In this document: piece after piece, positions 54,876-64,000 of the stretch
How positions within the stretch are numbered: the stretch's first letter is position 1
Layout: each line of letters starts with the position of its first letter
Translations under genes and position numbers: made by a program
Source of the DNA: Persicaria tinctoria
Lineage: Eukaryota; Streptophyta; Magnoliopsida; Caryophyllales; Polygonaceae
Assembly (NCBI GenBank): GCA_037127255.1
Contig: JBANSL010000019.1
Span: forward strand, 15,833,001-15,897,000
Direction of reading: 5' to 3'
Length of the DNA stretch: 64,000 nucleotides
The notes under the pieces: model-generated
What the model was told of the DNA's origin: nothing
Seen by the model: the letters and a program-made list of their open reading frames with translations, nothing else
The model's database searches: none

Positions 54876-55615
54876 GAGGCCGAGCCACCTTAAGCTCTTA
54901 GGATTGCCGATTTCTCTAAGTCTTAGAACATTATATTATTTCCTATTTTAGCAACTTCTTACTTAAGTTATTTTAGGAAATTTTAGGGGTATTTTTATTA
55001 ATTTCTTTTAATTATTTCTTTTAGTTATTTTCGGCCCAATCACCCATGTTAGGGTTATATAATGTCGAGTGCCCCCTTGTAAACACTTCATGTTTAATCA
55101 TCTATGAAATTTCAGTTTGTGTGAAACACAATTGAGTGAAAGTCGATCGATTCGTAGCAGGGCTCATCGATTGCAAATTGGTTTGATCTCAGCTTGGTTT
55201 GCCTTGTGTTCATCAACTTCGCAAGACTTGGTGATCTTGGTATCCACAAGTTCCCTCCTTGTGCCTCCAAGTTGTCTGCTTGGTTGTGTAAGATTGTAGA
55301 GGCGGGCTTTATAGTCGTTGGTATTTGGTTCCTACCCTCTGAGGAGCCTGAGGTCTTTATCTCGTACTATTTTAGTTCGAATCACCCAATCTATCGGTCT
55401 TTATTGTTTTTCTTTAATCGAGTCTTGTTCCTTTCCATTGTCGATATCGAGTTCAGTTTATTTGATCGAGTCTTTGCTGCCTCTTTGGTTTTCTTGATTC
55501 GTTCTTGCATCTTCTTTAAGTTCTTGTTGAGTCTTGTTTAGTTCTTGCTTCCGTTCTTGTCTTTGAGTCTTGATTGTCGAAGATCGGGTCATCCTACGGC
55601 TAACCTCGTATCAAT
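54876..55615 (+). mobile_element. possible solo LTR or LTR fragment
   Basis: Begins near TGAGGCCGAGCCACCTTAAG, where LINE similarity stops, and contains GGGTTATATAATGTCG (TATA-like, 55052-55067). It continues in LTR-like, pyrimidine-rich sequence to about CTAACCTCGTATCA. No matching duplication or second LTR seen. Confidence 0.35.
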
Positions 55616-55908
55616 AATGCTTTACAAATTAAAAGTACATATAAGCATGATGAATCAAACATGCCCTACATGGGAGCGAAGAGAAGGTTCAACCCTTCAT
55701 TTTCTTCATTTTCTTTTCAAGAGCAAGAATGTAGAAGAGAAAGTACTTGTTAGCAATAAGTTCCTTATCAACAACACAAATGAACTCCTTCTCAAGCACA
55801 AATAAGTTTCTTATCGTCAATTAGCTCATTGTGTCAAACAGGCCCTAGGATTAACATATTCATAAAGAGGCAAATAGAGTAGCTTATCACCTTAGCTGAA
55901 ATGGTAAA
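55616..55908. other. spacer left of the Tork-like element
   Basis: AT-rich; no feature recognised. Confidence 0.4.
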
Positions 55909-55913
55909 AAAAC

Positions 55914-56600
55914 TGTTGAGCCGGGAAGCAAGGGACGTCAGACAAACCCCTTTTAACACACAAGAATCGGGATGAACAAGAACTGTAAACCAGAAAGCCA
56001 AACTCAAGCAAACCAAACCAACCATCAGACACAAACAGAAGATAAAATAACCAAGCACAAAGAACACCAAATTTACGTGGAAAACCCCAAAACGGGGAAA
56101 AGACCACAGGAGCCAGAAACTTCCACTATCAACAATAACAAGTGGGTACAATCTTCCCTAGACAAAGCTAGAGGCATACAACATCATCAAGCATCAACAA
56201 GCTTGGCCAAATCTCCAAATTTCATCACCCAAATGGTGAAAATCAACAAAACCCAAGAGAGGACACTAGCAAATGGGATATGAGATCGGAGACTCAAAAC
56301 GACGATCCAACCGTACAAAATGAAGCCTGTGATGAGGTGAACAAGATACCAGAAAATCGTCCCAATAGGAGGTCGTTTTTTCTTCGATCAAGGCACTTCA
56401 AAATGGGCTGAACAAGGGCATACGGGATTTCTCTCCAAGCTCTCTTTTCTCACTTTCTCACTCTTTGTTTTCTCTCTCTTACTTTTCCAAATGGAAAGAC
56501 ATCCCCTTTTATTAAGGAGGAGGGTAAAACTTCATATGGTAAAAACCATATAGTAAATAGTCCATTGGACTCTTCCCCCATATAGGAGGGAAACCCAACA
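55914..56600 (-). repeat. 3' LTR (minus-strand element)
   Basis: TGTTGAGCCGGGAAGCAAGG to GGGAAACCCAACA on the plus strand. Confidence 0.92.
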
Positions 56601-56616
56601 TAGCTCCCCCTCAATC

Positions 56617-57916
56617 CTATATGGGGGGCTCGAGCAAACCCGCCTTTGAGTGGCTCTTGATAAGCTTCTCCTTTGACAAAGTCTTTGTCAGAATATCCGA
56701 TCCGTTGTCATTTGTGTGGATCTTCATGAGCTCAAAATCTTCATCTTCTACTCTTTCTCGAAGCCAATGATACCTTCTTCGGATGTGCTTGGTTCGAGAA
56801 TGGTAGGCGGCATTCTTGACAAGGTGGATGGCACTCTGATTGTCACAATAGAGTGGGTAGCTAGCTTGTTCCACTCCCAACTCCTCTAGGAAGTCTCTCA
56901 TCCATATCAGCTCCTTACCAGCTTCAACTGCAGCCATATACTCTACTTCTGTCGTTGACAAAGCAACACACTTCTGCAGTTTCGATTGCCATGAAACTGT
57001 TCCCCCCTGCGAATGTAATCAGATATCCAGATGTGGATCGGCTCGTGTCAATGTCACCTAACATGTCTGCATCTGTAAAACCATCAAGCATAGGTTTTCC
57101 AGGACCAAAGCACAAACACACTCTCGAAGTGCCTCTGAGATACTTGAGAATCACTTTAACTGCAGCCCAATGCTCCTTTCCAGGATTACTCATGAACCTG
57201 CTGATAACCCCAACTCCATATGCAATGCCTAGCCTAGTGCAAACCATGGCATACATCAGACTACCAATGGCTGAAGCATAAGGCACCTTCTTCATCTCCT
57301 GTTTCTCTTTCTCACTTGTAGGACACTGATCAGAACTCAGCTTCATGTTCACTGCAAGTGGAGAACTCACGGGTTTATCCTTGTCCATGTTGAATCTTTG
57401 CAGCACCTTCTCAATGTATCTTTCTTGTGATATCCACAACTTCTGATTCTTTCTGTCACAGGTAATCTGCATACCCAAAATATTTCTTGCAGGGCCAAGG
57501 TCCTTCATAGCAAAGGACTTCTTCAACGCAGTTTTCAAACTAGCAATCTTGTTGGTATCCCGACCAACAATAAGCATATCATCCACATAAAGCAAGAGAA
57601 TCAGAAAGTCACCTTCGGCGTAATTCCTCACAAACACGCAGTGATCGGCATGTGTCTTGTGGAATTTGTGGTCAATCATAAAAGACTCGAACTTTTTGTA
57701 CCATTGCCGAGGTGCTTGTTTCAAACCATACAAGCTCTTTCTGAGACGACAAACCATCTTCTCTTTTCCCTTGACTTCAAAATCTTCAGGTTGCTCCATG
57801 TAGATTTCTTCTTCCAAATCACCATGAAGGAAGGCGGTTTTCACATCAAGCTGCTCGACCTCTAGGTCCATGCTAGCAGCCATGCCTAGAACAACTCGGA
57901 TGGATGACATCTTCAC
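56617..57916 (-). pseudogene. Tork-like pol: reverse transcriptase and RNase H
   Basis: RT: MSSIRVVLGMAASMDLEVEQ, then [56 protein letters not shown] (YVDD intact), MKDLGPARNILGMQI. RNase H: GFTDADMLGDIDTSRSTSGY, then a frameshift near 56950 and STTEVEYMAAVEAGKELIWM, YCDNQSAIHLVKNAAYHSRT, DILTKTLSKEKL. The break removes the SWQSKLQ-type segment. RNase H would otherwise be complete. Confidence 0.92.
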
Positions 57917-57958
57917 AACTGGAGAGAAAATCTCATCGAAATCTACACCCTTTTTCTG

Positions 57959-59299
57959 CTAAAAACCCTTCACCACAACTCTGGCTTTGAACCTGGGAGG
58001 TGTACCATCTTCTCTAGACTTCAAACGAAAAACCCATTTGTTCTTAAGAGCTTTCATGCCCTTAGGCAATTTCACCAAGTCATAGGTGTGGTTCTCATGC
58101 AAGGAACTCATCTCATCCTGCATGGCATTGTACCACTCCTTCTGATGCACATCTGACATAGCTTCCTCATAGCATTCAGGCTCTCCTGAATCAGTCGACA
58201 ACACATAATCGTTGGTTGAGTATCGGGAGGAAGTTTGTCTCACTCTCGCGGATCTTCTCAACTTAACTTCAGGTTGGATAGGGGGCTCCTCTTGTTGAGG
58301 TTGTGGAACTTCTGGTGGATCAATATCACCATCATCATGCTCACCTTCCTGCTGATTCTGAACTGAACTTCTCTGCACGACTTGAGGAAAAACGGGATCA
58401 AATGTGACTGGAGCAGGAGAGGAAGACGACGGTCGCTGGAGCTTCCAGTCATCAATAGTCTTGTCTTCCATGAACACAACATCTCTGCTTCTGACCACTT
58501 TCTTGTCTGTAAGATCCCACAATCTGTACCCAAATTCATCCTCTGAGTACCCTAGGAAGATGCATGGCTTTGTCTTGCTATCAAGCTTGGATCTCTGATC
58601 TCTAGCAACATGAACATATGCTAAGCATCCAAAGACTCTCAAATGCTGGAAGGAAACATCTCTCCTAGTCCAAACCCTCTGTGGAACATCACCATCAAGA
58701 GGAACTGAAGGCGAGTGGTTGATGAGATACACAACAGTCAACATTGCCTCCGCCCAATAGGACTTTGGCAGCTTTGCAGTCGACAACATACTTCTGACTC
58801 TTTCTGGTATGGTTCTGTTCATCCTCTCTGCAAGCCCATTCAGCTGTGGCGTCTTGCAATATTGCTCAAATGGACCCATGTACTCTCCACCATTATCTGA
58901 TCTGACACACCTCAACTTCAAACCAGCCTCTCGTTCAACTCTGGCTTGTAACTCCTTGAAAACTGTCAGAACCTGATCTTTGCTTTTCAACACAAAAGCC
59001 CACAATTTTCTAGAATAGTCATCAATAAAAGTGACAAAATATTGTGCACCACCATGTGACGTGTAATCCATAGAGCACACATCAGTATGAACAAGATCTA
59101 ATGCATGTTTTCTTCTAGAGGGAGGTCGAGTATGAAATGCTACTCGATGTTGCTTTCCAGCTAGGCAATCAACACAAGGTTTGAGAGAAATACCTTGCAT
59201 ATCCGGGAGAATGTCCTTCTTGGCAAGCATTTGCAAACCCCGCTCGGTCATGTGTCCAAGCCCCTTGTGCCATAGCTCTCCGGCACCATCATCAATCAC
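57959..59299 (-). pseudogene. Tork-like pol: integrase and start of RT
   Basis: GAG-pre-integrase ELWHKGLGHMTERGLQMLAK and CVDCLAGKQHRVAFH lead into the integrase (DLVHTDVCSMDYTSHGGAQY; VRSDNGGEYMGPFEQYCK; NGLAERMNRT). Only 22 residues separate the second Asp from the catalytic Glu; 35 is usual, so 13 residues (39 bp) are deleted. The chromodomain-like tail VFGCLAYVHVARDQRSKLDS...IFLGYSEDEFGYRLWD is intact. The frame stops at 57959-57961 after KARVVVKGF, inside the first RT motif, and continues in frame at 57916. Confidence 0.92.
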
Positions 59300-59314
59300 A
59301 TTTTCTTCTTCTCT

Positions 59315-60541
59315 TCAAATCTTGGCTTGCATCACATACATGGTATTCTGCTTCTTTGCCCGGGCTACAATCAAGTTTCCCTTGGAGCACTTCCAAACAC
59401 CGCCTTGTGCATTTTGAGCATACCCATCATCATCAAGTATCCCAGAAGATATCAAATTCAATATGATATCAGGAACATGGCAAACATTTCTCAAAATCAA
59501 ACTGCAACCAGTGGATGTCAACAAACAAACTGTGCCCATGCCAACAACATTGGACACGCCATCATTTCCGATCCTCACACGGCCAAAATCTCCACAAGTG
59601 TAAGACGAGAAGTACTCCTTGTGTGGAGTAATGTGATATGAAGCAGCTGAATCAACAATCCAAGTGCACTCGTCACTTGCAAGATTCAAGGAACCTTCAT
59701 CAGCCGCCACAAACAACTCCACTATGTCATCACTGATTGTAAGAGCAGCGGTGTCTTTATCTTCTTGATTTCTGGACGTCTTCGACTTCTCAGGTTCTTT
59801 GCCTTTGTCCCTCTTGAACTTTCGGCAATACTTTTGAATGTGACCCGGCTTCTCACAATAATAGCAAATGTACTTGCTTCGAGACTTCGATCTTCCTTTG
59901 GACTTGTCTCTGTTCTGCTGCTGTTGTTGCTTACTCCTTCCTCTGTTGTTACCAGAACCCTGCGTCACATTAGCCTCTGACTGTGAGGAGACACCCATCT
60001 CCTTCCTTCTAGTCTCTTCGTTCAAAAGACTAGCTTTCACACATTCCATAGTCAGCTTGCCTTCCGGAGCGGAATTACTAAGTGACACGACAAGTGTGCC
60101 CCAACTATACGGCAATGAGGAGAGAAGTATTATAGCCTGCAACTCATCATCTAACGACATTTTCGCAGAAGCTAACTGATTCACAAATCCCTGAAATGTG
60201 CTCAAATGCACAACAATGCTCTCACCATCTTTGTACTCCAATTTCACAAGCTTTCTCATCAATGATGCCTTGTTGAGGGTATTCTTCCTCTCATACATCC
60301 CTTCAATCTTATACCATAACTCATAAGCATTCGTGTCATTGGCAATATCCTGGAGCACACTCACATCAACAAATTGTGTGATCGTAGCAACTGCTTTTCG
60401 ATTCAGAATCTTCCATTCAACATCAACGACACCCGTTGGAATCTCTTTGTGCACAATCGACTCATACATATCTTTCACATACAAAAGATCTTCCATCTTT
60501 ATCTTCCAATCTGAGTAGTTGCCCGAATTCAACACAATCAT
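59315..60541 (-). pseudogene. Tork-like gag and protease
   Basis: Gag begins MIVLNSGNYSDWKIKMEDLL 54 bases from the LTR. UBN2-type gag (YELWYKIEGMYERKNTLNKA, LSSLPYSWGTLV), then a Gln/Arg/Ser-rich stretch and a CCHC knuckle CYYCEKPGHIQKYC. The protease active site is WIVDSAASYHIT (D-S-A-A form seen in this lineage). A TGA at 59315-59317 separates it from the integrase in the same frame. Confidence 0.92.
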
Positions 60542-60573
60542 TCCCTAAAAACTGTTCTTTTCCTCCATCCTAA

Positions 60574-60595
60574 ACAAAATGCTCTGATACTAGTC
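60574..60595 (-). promoter_or_regulatory. primer-binding site of the Tork-like element
   Basis: On the minus strand, four bases after the LTR end (CAACA), TAGTATCAGAGCATTTTG resembles the copia TGGTATCAGAGC site. Confidence 0.85.
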
Positions 60596-61260
60596 TGTTG
60601 AGCTGGGAAGCAAGGGACGTCAGACAAACCCCTTTTAACACACAAGAATCGGGATGAACAAGAGCTGTAAACCAGAGAGCCAAACTCAAGCAACCCAAAC
60701 CAACAATCAGACACAAACAGAAGATAAAATAACCAAGCACAAAGAACACCAGATTTACGTGGAAAACCCCAATACGGGGAAAAAACCACGGGAGCCAGAA
60801 ACTTCCACTATCAACAATAACAAGTGGGTACAATCTTCCCTAGACAAAGCTAGAGGCATACAACATCATCAAGCATCAACAAGCTTGGCCAAATCTCCAA
60901 ATTTCATCACCCAAATGGTGGAAATCAACAAAACCCAAGAGAGGACACTAGCAAAGGGGATATGAGATTGAAGGCTCAAAACGACGATCCAACCGTACAT
61001 AATGAAGCCTGTGATGAGGTGAACAACATACCAGAAAATCGTCCTAATCGGGGCACTTCAAAATGGGCTGAACAAGGGTATACGTGATTTCTCTCCAAGC
61101 TCTCTTTTCTCACTTTCTCACTCTTTGTTTTCTCTCTCTTACTTTCCCAAATGGAAAGACATCCCCTTTTATTAAGGAGGAGGATAAAACTTCACATGGT
61201 AAAAACCATATGGTAAATAGTCCATTGAACTCTTCCCCCATATAGGAGGGAAACCCAACA
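60596..61260 (-). repeat. 5' LTR (minus-strand element)
   Basis: TGTTGAGCTGGGAAGCAAGG to GGGAAACCCAACA on the plus strand. It lacks a 22-bp piece (TCGTTTTTTCTTCGATCA region) present in the other LTR. Confidence 0.92.
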
Positions 61261-61533
61261 AAAACGAACAATTGTTTTACTCATATTCCAAATCAGTTTG
61301 TACAATTTATCATGGGAAACTTCCTTGGCGCATCAAAGACAATGAACTTCTTGCCCTTCAGGTCTCATTCTTGTATGAAAAGCTTAATCCCTCCGAATAG
61401 TTACAATGAATTTTAACAAGTTAAGGTGGGTATCTTGTAACTTAAAAATAACCTTAGTTGTAATTAAACTGAAATCGGTCAAAAGTCCAACAAATCAAGG
61501 TGAGTATCTTATTAATTACTTAATTTGTAACCA

Positions 61534-62011
61534 CTGTTCTAAAAAAACGCTCTTGGCGTCTGCCTAAACACCACCAAGACACTTGGTGTAGGCTAGCCGT
61601 GAAGACACCGCCAAGGTGCTTGGCGTTTGACACTTTGACGATTTGTTTAGAATTTGAAATTGATTTTTGTTGTTTTATGTTGTTAATGTAGAAATTATGG
61701 ATTGTGATGTTCATTCAAACATGTTTATGAGATTTTATTTTTGATTTTATGTTTGGATCTAACAACGGTTAAAATGATCTAACAATTATGGATTGTGGCG
61801 TTTCTTGGTGTTTTTTTTTATTTAAAGATGTTAATGACTTTGAAATTGCAAATTTTATTACATTATATGAATTTTAAATATGTTCAAGATATAAAAAAAT
61901 AACCAAAAATCGTTTTATACGCCAAGAATCCGTCAATAAGGCCGCCAGGCCGTCTTCGCGCTTGATGGTACCTTACCGTCAAGCATCCGCCAAGCGTCTT
62001 TTAGAATATTG
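61534..62011. mobile_element. 478-bp MITE with a 10-bp target duplication
   Basis: Ends CTGTTCTAAAAAAACGCTCT (left) and, inverted, CAATATTCTAAAAGACGCTT (right); both continue GGCG. TTTGTAACCA flanks it at 61524-61533 and 62012-62021. The interior repeats GCCAAG/CTTGGCG words. A 10-bp duplication suits a Mutator-like MITE; no ORF. Confidence 0.78.
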
Positions 62012-62021
62012 TTTGTAACCA

Positions 62022-62556
62022 TAAACAAACCAACCACCTAACCTTTTCTAGTGTGAAAAATTGATCATGTAACGTGTATCAAGTGATGGTGAAAAATGCT
62101 ATATCCGGCACGTATTTTTCGGCCCCTCTCTAGCGAAAATCCTAGGTCTGCCACTGCGTACGTCCCCATGTAGGATAGATTGGCAATACATTCATATGCG
62201 GGAATATATATAGCTCGGTAGTAGAGATTGCCTTAAACCAATAAATAGCCTTAAAACAAGCTTTAAACCAATAAAATTCAGCAATTACTATTATGTCCCA
62301 ATTTTGGAGAAAATTAATTTGCTACAACAATAAGAACTCACTACTGATTTGCCCAAGTGCAAATTAAAGCAATCAAACAAATTTTCCTTGACCAAACAAA
62401 AATGCAATCCATAGACCATAGCTAAATCATACAATGATAAATTCCCAGAGCCCTAAAAAGTTAATAACAAGACCTGCCATAACACACAAGGGATCGAACT
62501 GATCTCGTGTGGTTGAATTCTTTGAAAGGCCTCCGAAATGGTAAAGAATAAACGAA
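62022..62556. other. 3' flank of the FBA gene
   Basis: 62100-62160 resembles a decayed hAT-type end (TCCTAGGTCTGCCACTG). The rest is AT-rich and may include the 3' UTR of the minus-strand gene. Confidence 0.35.
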
Positions 62557-63675
62557 CTAGGTGCTATTTGGGGTTCTTGACTCCTCCTGCATCGATGCAT
62601 CCACCTCATCCTGATCACAATGCTTTCCGATGTCCATCAAAAGCAAGCTTTCTTCAAAAACATAGGCATACTCATCTCTTTCATCCATCATCTGTAACTG
62701 TGCTGGCTCGTTTAGCACAGGCTTGAATCTGAGACGACGTACCGAGATTATAACATCCCCAGCTGTATGGTCTATCTGATGAAGTTTACTCCATGTAGTC
62801 ATGTCTCCTTCCTCCTGTACCGTCCACAGCTCACAAATCACAGGAGATATGAATTTCAGGACTGTAAGTAAACCGCCGCGTAAACACACTACGGGGACAA
62901 ATCGAGGATGCCAAAAATGTGTTGGGAGTTCCATGGTTCTGAATTCCTCATTCCCACAGTCAAATAACAACAAGACATAAGGATCAGTGTTAGAATTTTT
63001 AGGACCTGTGAGCCAGTAAATGGTTCCATTGACGAAACAATGGGAGATCGGCAGCTTCATTGCAGAGGAGTCGAAACAAGCAGGAAGTGTTTTCCTCCTC
63101 CAGAGACCATCGCGAACCGAGAATACCTCGTAAGAATCCCTAGGCTGGCGTGCAACGACCTTGAAATCATTGTTTGCACAGTCGAAGCCAAATCCTAAAT
63201 AGTGTTGTTGATCAAATAATGGGATGGAGACGTATTTGCGGATGATGGGGTTCCAAAGAGCAATCGACTTTGTAATGAAAGGGACCGCGCCCTTCAAGAA
63301 GTAAAAAAGGCAGACCACGCCATGAACAACCCCCAAACATAGGATACTGTGTTGGGGTCGTAATGGTGGGGGATCGAGAGGTGTGAAGGTGTTATGTGGT
63401 TGATGATGGAGACCACAGATGGGCTCATCAGGGGACCATTGATACCAATGATGCTTCAATTTGAAGTAGGTTCGGGTTTCAGCACTGCAGGCAGCGGCCG
63501 CGGAGAAGTGAAGGCGATGGGTGGTGAAGAAGGAAGACGAAATCAGAGAGTTCCATGACTCTTGAGGATGTCTGGCCACAACTCTTCTGCTATCATCACC
63601 GTCGATCACCGTGTCCACGATGAAGCCGAAACTAGGGCGAGGAAGAAGGACTTGGAGGCGGCGGATAAGAATCAC
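62557..63675 (-). pseudogene. F-box-associated (FBA) gene with F-box removed by a 43-bp deletion
   Basis: A 372-residue open frame. The C-terminal two thirds form an FBA type 1-like domain: CLGVVHGVVCLFYF, SIALWNPIIRKYVSIPL, LGFGFDCANNDFKVVA, DSYEVFSVRDGLWRR, HCFVNGTIYWLTG, GGLLTVLKFISPVICELWTV and TTWSKLHQID. Compared with the paralogous fragment at 50179-50517, 43 bp are missing at 63558/63559, deleting most of the F-box and shifting the frame: from the native ATG (MIAEELWPDILK) translation stops after five more codons. An upstream ATG at 63675 is in frame with the FBA part (MILIRRLQVLLPRPSFGF), so an FBA-only protein could still be made. F-box proteins recruit substrates to SCF ubiquitin ligases; this one lacks the Skp1-binding part. 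It has no introns in view. Confidence 0.8.
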
Positions 63676-64000
63676 CTTCTATATTATGGATTTCTGGGAT
63701 TATCGATCATAACACCATATATTTTTTATTTATTATTATTAATTTTTTTTTCCGGAAATTTCGCAGGGTAACTTAATTGTCATAATTAGCATGGTAAATA
63801 AAGATTTATGATTTTTTGACTTGTTATCCTAGAAATTTTGTTTTGGCAAAAAAAATTATGATTTTAAAGTTATGGTTGGGTAAATAATGCAATATTAATA
63901 AAAGTTGCGGATGCTTTTTCACAAATACTAACCTTTTCAATGTTCTATCTGAACGAGAGATGATCAGATGGAGATGAAGTGAATAGGCAGCTTTGGCGGC
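63676..64000. other. 5' flank of the FBA gene
   Basis: AT-rich DNA after GATTATCGATCA, where similarity to the 50-kb F-box fragment ends. No further gene seen before the window edge. Confidence 0.4.

Larger units (their letters stand above)
55914..61260 (-). mobile_element. Tork/Tnt1-like Ty1/copia element, nearly full length
   Basis: LTRs 55914-56600 (3' LTR) and 60596-61260 (5' LTR), with perfect AAAAC duplications at 55909-55913 and 61261-61265. The PBS (TAGTATCAGAGC, minus strand) is just inside the right LTR. Gag-pol lies in one frame from 60541 to about 56950 with only two nonsense codons, one frameshift and one small deletion. The LTRs differ at roughly 25 positions by eye plus a 22-bp indel. 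Confidence 0.95.

Noticed and set aside
54876..55615. A definite solo LTR
   Set aside because: TG start, TATA-like box and CA end are plausible, but flanking 5-mers do not match and no second copy is in the window; listed only as possible.
55972..56283. Lys/Gln-rich ORF, also present at 60654-60965
   Set aside because: Both copies lie at the same place in the two LTRs of the Tork-like element; no gene is expected there.

Overview
The window is plant nuclear DNA, from a eudicot judging by the gene and transposon families; I cannot name the species. It has spliced genes with GT-AG introns, TTTAGGG-type telomere-like repeats, a plant-type NADH kinase gene, F-box/FBA sequence, and Athila-, Ale- and Tork/Tnt1-like LTR elements, LINEs, Mutator-like, hAT and Helitron elements. 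Almost everything except one gene is transposon-derived.

Layout. 1-788: tail of an Ale-like copia element with its LTR. 2082-4690 (minus): a complete five-exon NADK3-type NADH kinase gene (316 aa, ends in SRL), the only clearly intact host gene. 5075-21560: a composite Mutator-like element flanked by an 18-bp direct repeat. It carries an acidic exon, a plant-mobile-domain (PMD) gene, and a FAR1/MULE transposase followed in the same frame by an OTU-type cysteine-protease domain. It is split by a LINE (5770-14364, TSD GATAGTATGTAG), itself split by an Athila-like element (8418-12155, TSD AGCTT) that has lost pol and almost all of its 3' LTR. 21579-31210: repeat-rich DNA with an Athila-like LTR scrap, a GGTGGTGACAG-type minisatellite, a 2.6-kb terminal-inverted-repeat element with GTGCA arrays and tRNA-like sequences, and a direct duplication carrying RNase H remnants. 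31219-36499: a hAT-type MITE (TSD TATCGATG) split by an Ale-like copia element (31240-36273). 36669-39811: three Mutator-like elements nested one inside another, each with its own 9-bp duplication. 40128-43522: a non-autonomous LTR element without gag or pol (TSD GTTAG). 44452-46937: a minus-strand Helitron-like tract with an eight-copy terminal-repeat array. 46938-48490: an unusual array of GTGGTTCA motifs that reverses orientation. 49716-50517: a small copia LTR and primer-binding site joined to an antisense F-box gene fragment. 51060-54760: a second, decayed LINE. 55914-61260 (minus): a nearly full-length Tork/Tnt1-like copia element (TSD AAAAC). 61534-62011: a MITE with a 10-bp TSD. 62557-63675 (minus): an FBA gene whose F-box has been cut by a 43-bp deletion.

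The retroelement ORFs are mostly broken by nonsense codons that look like C-to-T or G-to-A changes at CAG, CGA and TGG codons, as expected of long-methylated, silenced elements. The candidates for something less described are the PMD/MULE/OTU composite, the triple Mutator nest, and the motif arrays, which resemble the clustered motifs of VANDAL elements.
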